From Modestobacter sp. (GTDB taxonomy: Bacteria; Actinomycetota; Actinomycetes; Mycobacteriales; Geodermatophilaceae): a DNA stretch of 16,407 nucleotides. The notes beneath the pieces were generated by a model that saw nothing but the letters and a program-made list of their open reading frames with translations, made no database searches and had not been told where the DNA came from. Of the stretch, positions 13,639 through 16,407 are shown piece by piece. The stretch is taken from NCBI GenBank assembly GCA_025965775.1, contig JAOPWG010000036.1, positions 1 through 16,407 on the forward strand, in the 5' to 3' direction. Position numbers and translations under genes: made by a program. How positions within the stretch are numbered: the stretch's first letter is position 1; the number at the start of each line of letters is the position of its first letter.

Positions 13639-14694
13639 ATGGCGCCGCTGGTCGGCCGCTGGGCGAATCGCCGCCGCCAGCCACTTCTGATGGTGGTGCT
13701 GGGCGCGGTCGCGCTGGCCGTTGCGGTCGGGGTGCCGGTCGTCTGGCGGCTGACCCGGCCGGCAACTCAGTCGCTGCCGCTGGCCACGGTGGCGACGGTG
13801 GCGTTGCCGGGGCAGGCCAGCCGGTTCGACTACGCCGACCTCGATCCGGCCGGGCACCGGCTGTTCCTGGCGCACATGGGCGACGGGACGCTGCTCGAGT
13901 TGGACACCGGGACCAACAAGGTTGTCGCGACGGTGCCGGACCTGCCCACGGTCACCGGGGTCATCGTGGTGCCCGCGCTGCACCGGGTGTTCGCCAGCGC
14001 CGCCGGCGCCGGGCAGGTCGTCACTCTCGACGAGGACACCGCCGCCGTGCTGGCCCGCGCACCGGCCGGCCGGTTCCCCGACGGCCTGGTCTACGTGCCC
14101 TCCACGAACCAGGTGTGGGTCAGCGACGAGAACGGCGGCGTCGAGACGGTGCTCGACGCCTCGACCGGCCGGCCGGTGGCCACCGTGCCGCTGGGCGGGG
14201 AGGCCGGCAACGTGCGCTACGACCCGGACGGCGACCGGGTGCTCGTCGACGTGCAGACCCGCGACGAGATCGCCGTCATCGACCCGCACACCCGAGCCAT
14301 CATCGACCGCGTGCCGGTGCCCGACTGCGACCACGACCACGGGCTGCTGGTCGCCGACGGGCGGGCGTTCGTCGCCTGCGACGGCAACAACGCGCTCGTG
14401 ACGCTCGCGCTGCCCGGGCTCACCCGGCTAGGGCGCCTCGACGTCGGCGACGGCCCCGACGTCCTGGCCGTTGACCCTGCCCGCCGGCTTCTCTACGTCG
14501 CCGCGGAGTCCGGCGACCTCACCACCGTTGACCTGCGGCCGGCCGCCGGACGGGTCACCGGCCGCGCGCACCTGGCCGACAACGCCCACGTGGTCGCGGT
14601 GGACCCGACCACCGGCCGCGGGTACTTCCCGGTCCCCGACACCGGCGCCGGGCACCCCGGACTGCTGATCACCACACCGCAGGAGGGCGGCTAG
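13639..14694 (+). CDS. Membrane-anchored YncE-like beta-propeller protein
   Basis: A 351-residue protein with a basic N-terminus (RWANRRRQP) and one hydrophobic segment (about 16-36), suited to a signal anchor that places the rest outside the membrane. The remainder consists of propeller blades with the phrasing of the YncE/YVTN family: FDYADLDPAGHRLFLAHMGD, LELDTGTNKVVATVPDLPTV, EIAVIDPHTRAIIDRVPVPD and DVLAVDPARRLLYVAAESGD. About six to seven such repeats fit a seven-bladed fold. Such proteins bind surfaces, metals or partners; a specific role is not evident. ATG 13639 has no clear Shine-Dalgarno, but it gives the best anchor. It lies divergent from the metal operon and shares a transcript with the two small genes downstream. 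Confidence 0.85.
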   Translation: MAPLVGRWANRRRQPLLMVVLGAVALAVAVGVPVVWRLTRPATQSLPLATVATVALPGQASRFDYADLDPAGHRLFLAHMGDGTLLELDTGTNKVVATVPDLPTVTGVIVVPALHRVFASAAGAGQVVTLDEDTAAVLARAPAGRFPDGLVYVPSTNQVWVSDENGGVETVLDASTGRPVATVPLGGEAGNVRYDPDGDRVLVDVQTRDEIAVIDPHTRAIIDRVPVPDCDHDHGLLVADGRAFVACDGNNALVTLALPGLTRLGRLDVGDGPDVLAVDPARRLLYVAAESGDLTTVDLRPAAGRVTGRAHLADNAHVVAVDPTTGRGYFPVPDTGAGHPGLLITTPQEGG

Positions 14695-14696
14695 CC

Positions 14697-14825
14697 GTGA
14701 CCGGGCTGCGTGGTCTGCCTGCCCGCTCGCCGACGGCGCAACTCCTGCTGCCCGTCCTCGGCCTCGTCGACGTCATGCTGCCGGCCACGTACACAGGTGT
14801 CGCGATGGAGGGAAGCGCCCGATGA
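14697..14825 (+). CDS. 42-residue hydrophobic small protein
   Basis: GTG 14697 follows the propeller stop by 2 bp and has Shine-Dalgarno AGGAGG (14681-14686). The 42-residue product has a basic start (TGLRGLPARSPT) and a hydrophobic middle (LLLPVLGLVDVMLP), so it is probably a one-helix membrane peptide. Its stop overlaps the next start (ATGA, 14822-14825), favouring translational coupling. No family is recognised; it may be a small subunit or simply a coupling frame. Confidence 0.5.
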   Translation: MTGLRGLPARSPTAQLLLPVLGLVDVMLPATYTGVAMEGSAR

Positions 14826-15196
14826 TCACGCCTATCGCCGCGGCCGCCGGCACCTTCGGTGCCGGGCACATCACGGTGACCGCCGCCATCACGGCCGCAT
14901 GCGCGCTCGCCGCGGCGCTGTGGCGGCTGCCGCGGACGATGCAGGTCGACCAGGTCGCCATCGCCGCGCTCAGCTTCGCCGCGGTGCTGCTGTGGCGCCT
15001 GTCGGCGAACATGCCGCAGCTCAACGACGACGGGCTGCCCGGGTTCTCCGCCAACGACTGGCTCGCGCCCGTCCTCACCTACGTCACCCTCGCCGTCTAC
15101 GTCGACCTGCGTGCGCCGGCCGACCCGCGTCGCTTCGCCCAGACCCGCGCGTTGGTCACTATCGCCGCGCTCGCGGTCAACGTCGTCACCATCTGA
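14822..15196 (+). CDS. Small four-helix membrane protein of unknown function
   Basis: A 124-residue hydrophobic protein with probable helices at about 17-36, 43-59, 81-97 and 108-124. Between the second and third lies the exposed loop SANMPQLNDDGLPGFSANDW. No catalytic or binding motif is recognised. Start ATG 14822 has Shine-Dalgarno GGAGGG (14807-14812, 9-nt spacing) and overlaps the stop of the 42-residue frame. It ends a three-gene unit with the propeller protein, so the set may form a membrane complex; this is inferred from arrangement only. Confidence 0.75.
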   Translation: MITPIAAAAGTFGAGHITVTAAITAACALAAALWRLPRTMQVDQVAIAALSFAAVLLWRLSANMPQLNDDGLPGFSANDWLAPVLTYVTLAVYVDLRAPADPRRFAQTRALVTIAALAVNVVTI

Positions 15197-15686
15197 CTCA
15201 GCAGAGATGTTCGAGGCCGATTGCTGGACCGCCGGCACAAAGCGCGGTGGGCAACCGGTCAGCCGCTGATGGAGCGAATACAGCCTGAACCACCCTGGGC
15301 TTCAGTGAGCACCGTGCTGCGTCGGTGCTCGTGCGCCCCGAGAGCCCACCCATGCGCCGAGTGCCTGGTGTGTGCGACTGACCCGACGTGAGGGTCGCGG
15401 GAGACCGCAGCAAGGGACCTCCTCCGTCAGGTCGCGGAACCCCATGAGGGCGGTCCGGCTGCAGCGGGTGGTCGGCCGGGCCGCGGCCGGTGCGGTCGTG
15501 CCAGGCGCGCAGCCGCTTCACCGTTGTGGACGCTGATCTTGATGACCGTGACGATCGACGTCATCGCCAGCCCACCCAACAGCCATGAGTGTCCAGCCGG
15601 CGACGGGGTATTGGGGCACCGCTACGGCCGCTGGGCGGCAGCGGATGGACTGGTCGGAGATCCCTTGTCGACGATGGAGGCAGGTC
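15197..15686. other. Stretch without a recognised gene, with one strong hairpin
   Basis: A perfect 8-bp inverted repeat lies at GAGCACCG (15307-15314) and CGGTGCTC (15323-15330), with an 8-nt loop. It is about 110 bp past the preceding gene and could stop transcription, although no T-run follows. A short minus-strand frame beginning MGFRDLTEEVPCC (from about 15445) and other frames show no family motif. Confidence 0.4.
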
Positions 15687-16136
15687 ATGAGCTTTGACGT
15701 GGGCCAGATCGTCAACCTGGTCGAACAGCTCGGCGGTGACCGGCAGCAAGCTGCTCAGCAACTCCAGGGGGTGCAGCAAATCGATCCCGACCAGCACGGT
15801 GGTCTGCTGAGCAGGTTCGGCATCGATCCGCAGCAGCTGGCCTCCGGTGGCTACCAGCAGCATCTCGACGCACAACAACAACCGGACTACGGCGACCAGC
15901 AGCAAGGCGGCCGGTTCGACGACCAGCAGCAGGGCGGCGGATACGGCGACCAGCAGCAAGGCGACCGGTTCGACGACCAACGGGAGGGCGGCGGATACGG
16001 CGACCGGCAGCAAGGCGGCGGGTACGGCGACCAACGGGAGGGCGGCGGATACGGCGACCAGCGGGAGGGCGGCCGGTCCGACGACCAGCAGCAAGGCGGC
16101 GGGTACGGCGACCAGCGGGAGGGCGGCTACGAGTAG
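15687..16136 (+). CDS. Small protein with nine 9-residue Q/G/D repeats
   Basis: A 149-residue protein starting at ATG 15687, with Shine-Dalgarno GGAGG (15676-15680, 6-nt spacing); an in-frame ATG at 15585 would add 34 unlikely residues. Residues 1-67 form a probable small folded domain: MSFDVGQIVNLVEQLGGDRQ, then QLQGVQQIDPDQHGGLLSRF and GIDPQQLASGGYQQHLDAQQ. Residues 68-148 are nine units of the pattern [YFS][GD]D[QR][QR][QE]G[GD][GRY], all exactly nine residues. The tail is highly hydrophilic with no hydrophobic core, so it should be disordered; there is no signal peptide. The function is unknown. Confidence 0.8.
   Translation: MSFDVGQIVNLVEQLGGDRQQAAQQLQGVQQIDPDQHGGLLSRFGIDPQQLASGGYQQHLDAQQQPDYGDQQQGGRFDDQQQGGGYGDQQQGDRFDDQREGGGYGDRQQGGGYGDQREGGGYGDQREGGRSDDQQQGGGYGDQREGGYE
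15888..16130 (+). repeat. Nine tandem 27-bp coding repeats
   Basis: Nine contiguous 27-bp units (15888-16130) code for the repeats of the protein at 15687-16136. All units keep GAC at codon 3 and GG at codon 7, and most start TACGGCGAC or TTCGACGAC. No unit is out of frame, so copy number could change without breaking the gene. Confidence 0.85.
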
Positions 16137-16259
16137 CGGCAGGAGGTGTTCCCGCAGGGTGTCGCCTGACAACGGAGCCGCTGGCAGCAGTCGCTCCCGA
16201 CGGCTCCGCGCACCAGGGGGCCATCGGACGGCGGAGGGCTGGCCGCGCCGACCGATGCG

Positions 16260-16407
16260 GTGACAGCGCCGGCGCGGACTGGGGTCCCGGACGCGCGACG
16301 AGCCCGCGATGCGGCCGTGGTCACCCTGGCCCAGGATTTCGCTCGGCGGCACGGGCCCCGCGTCGTCGACATCGTCGGGGAACGGGTACACCTCGACGTC
16401 CTGCACT
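16260..16407 (+). CDS. Possible partial gene running off the right edge
   Basis: A frame open to the window end contains RRARDAAVVTLAQDFARRHG, then PRVVDIVGERVHLDVL, a helix-strand pattern that looks more protein-like than the competing frames. GTG 16260 is one possible start; no strong Shine-Dalgarno lies at the right distance. The same frame is open from 16170. No family is recognised from the 49 visible residues. Confidence 0.3.
   Translation, partial: MTAPARTGVPDARRARDAAVVTLAQDFARRHGPRVVDIVGERVHLDVLH

Noticed and set aside
15561..16406. 281-residue minus-strand frame with Leu/Val/Ala repeats
   Set aside because: It is the antisense of the 27-bp repeats of the plus-strand gene, which has a good ribosome site; the hydrophobic pattern is a by-product.

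Overview
The window is GC-rich throughout (G or C at nearly every third codon position), uses many GTG starts, and encodes families common in Actinomycetes (NmtR/KmtR-like ArsR, P1B-4 ATPase, YncE-like propeller). A high-GC actinobacterium, plausibly of the Geodermatophilaceae/Pseudonocardiaceae kind, is inferred; no rRNA or complete tRNA is present to settle it.

Positions 1-6640 look like an integration hotspot. Two 42-bp direct repeats (782-823 and 6231-6272, one mismatch) match the 3' part of an elongator tRNA-Met gene (CAT anticodon loop, T arm, acceptor strand). Each is followed by the remnant of a tyrosine integrase on the minus strand. The first is a core-binding fragment (823-1038). 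The second is a catalytic-domain fragment with a one-base frameshift (6287-about 6600). The repeats bound a decayed 5.45-kb integrative element. Its intact cargo is a tightly overlapping plus-strand operon: a possible 24-residue peptide (1390-1464), a P-loop NTPase with a novel-looking N-terminal domain (1415-2461), a gluzincin-type HEVAH metallopeptidase (2458-3555) and an ABC exporter half-transporter (3546-5282). This is the strongest candidate for an undescribed system, and peptide maturation and export is a reasonable but unproven reading. Behind it lie an IS110 transposase fragment and a lipoprotein-like scrap.

Positions 6640-10560 are a mosaic of intact and broken genes: a membrane protein with a potassium-channel-like TTIGF motif (minus, 6796-7917), palindromic repeats (8258-8327), a frameshifted lipoprotein gene (minus, 8359-8875), a CorA-family transporter with a GQN rather than GMN signature (9026-10102) and a ParB/StrR-like pseudogene (10196-10422).

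Positions 10593-13446 form a compact minus-strand metal-resistance operon: ArsR regulator, P1B-4 (Co/Fe/Zn type) ATPase and a thioredoxin-like [2Fe-2S] protein, joined by two 4-bp GTGA overlaps. The regulator appears to be transcribed leaderless from an AT-rich promoter/operator. Divergently, on the plus strand, lie a membrane-anchored YncE-like beta-propeller (13639-14694), a 42-residue hydrophobic peptide (14697-14825) and a four-helix membrane protein (14822-15196).

The right end holds about 490 bp without a recognised gene, then a small protein whose C-terminal half is nine exact-length 9-residue Q/G/D repeats (15687-16136), then a possible partial gene running off the edge.
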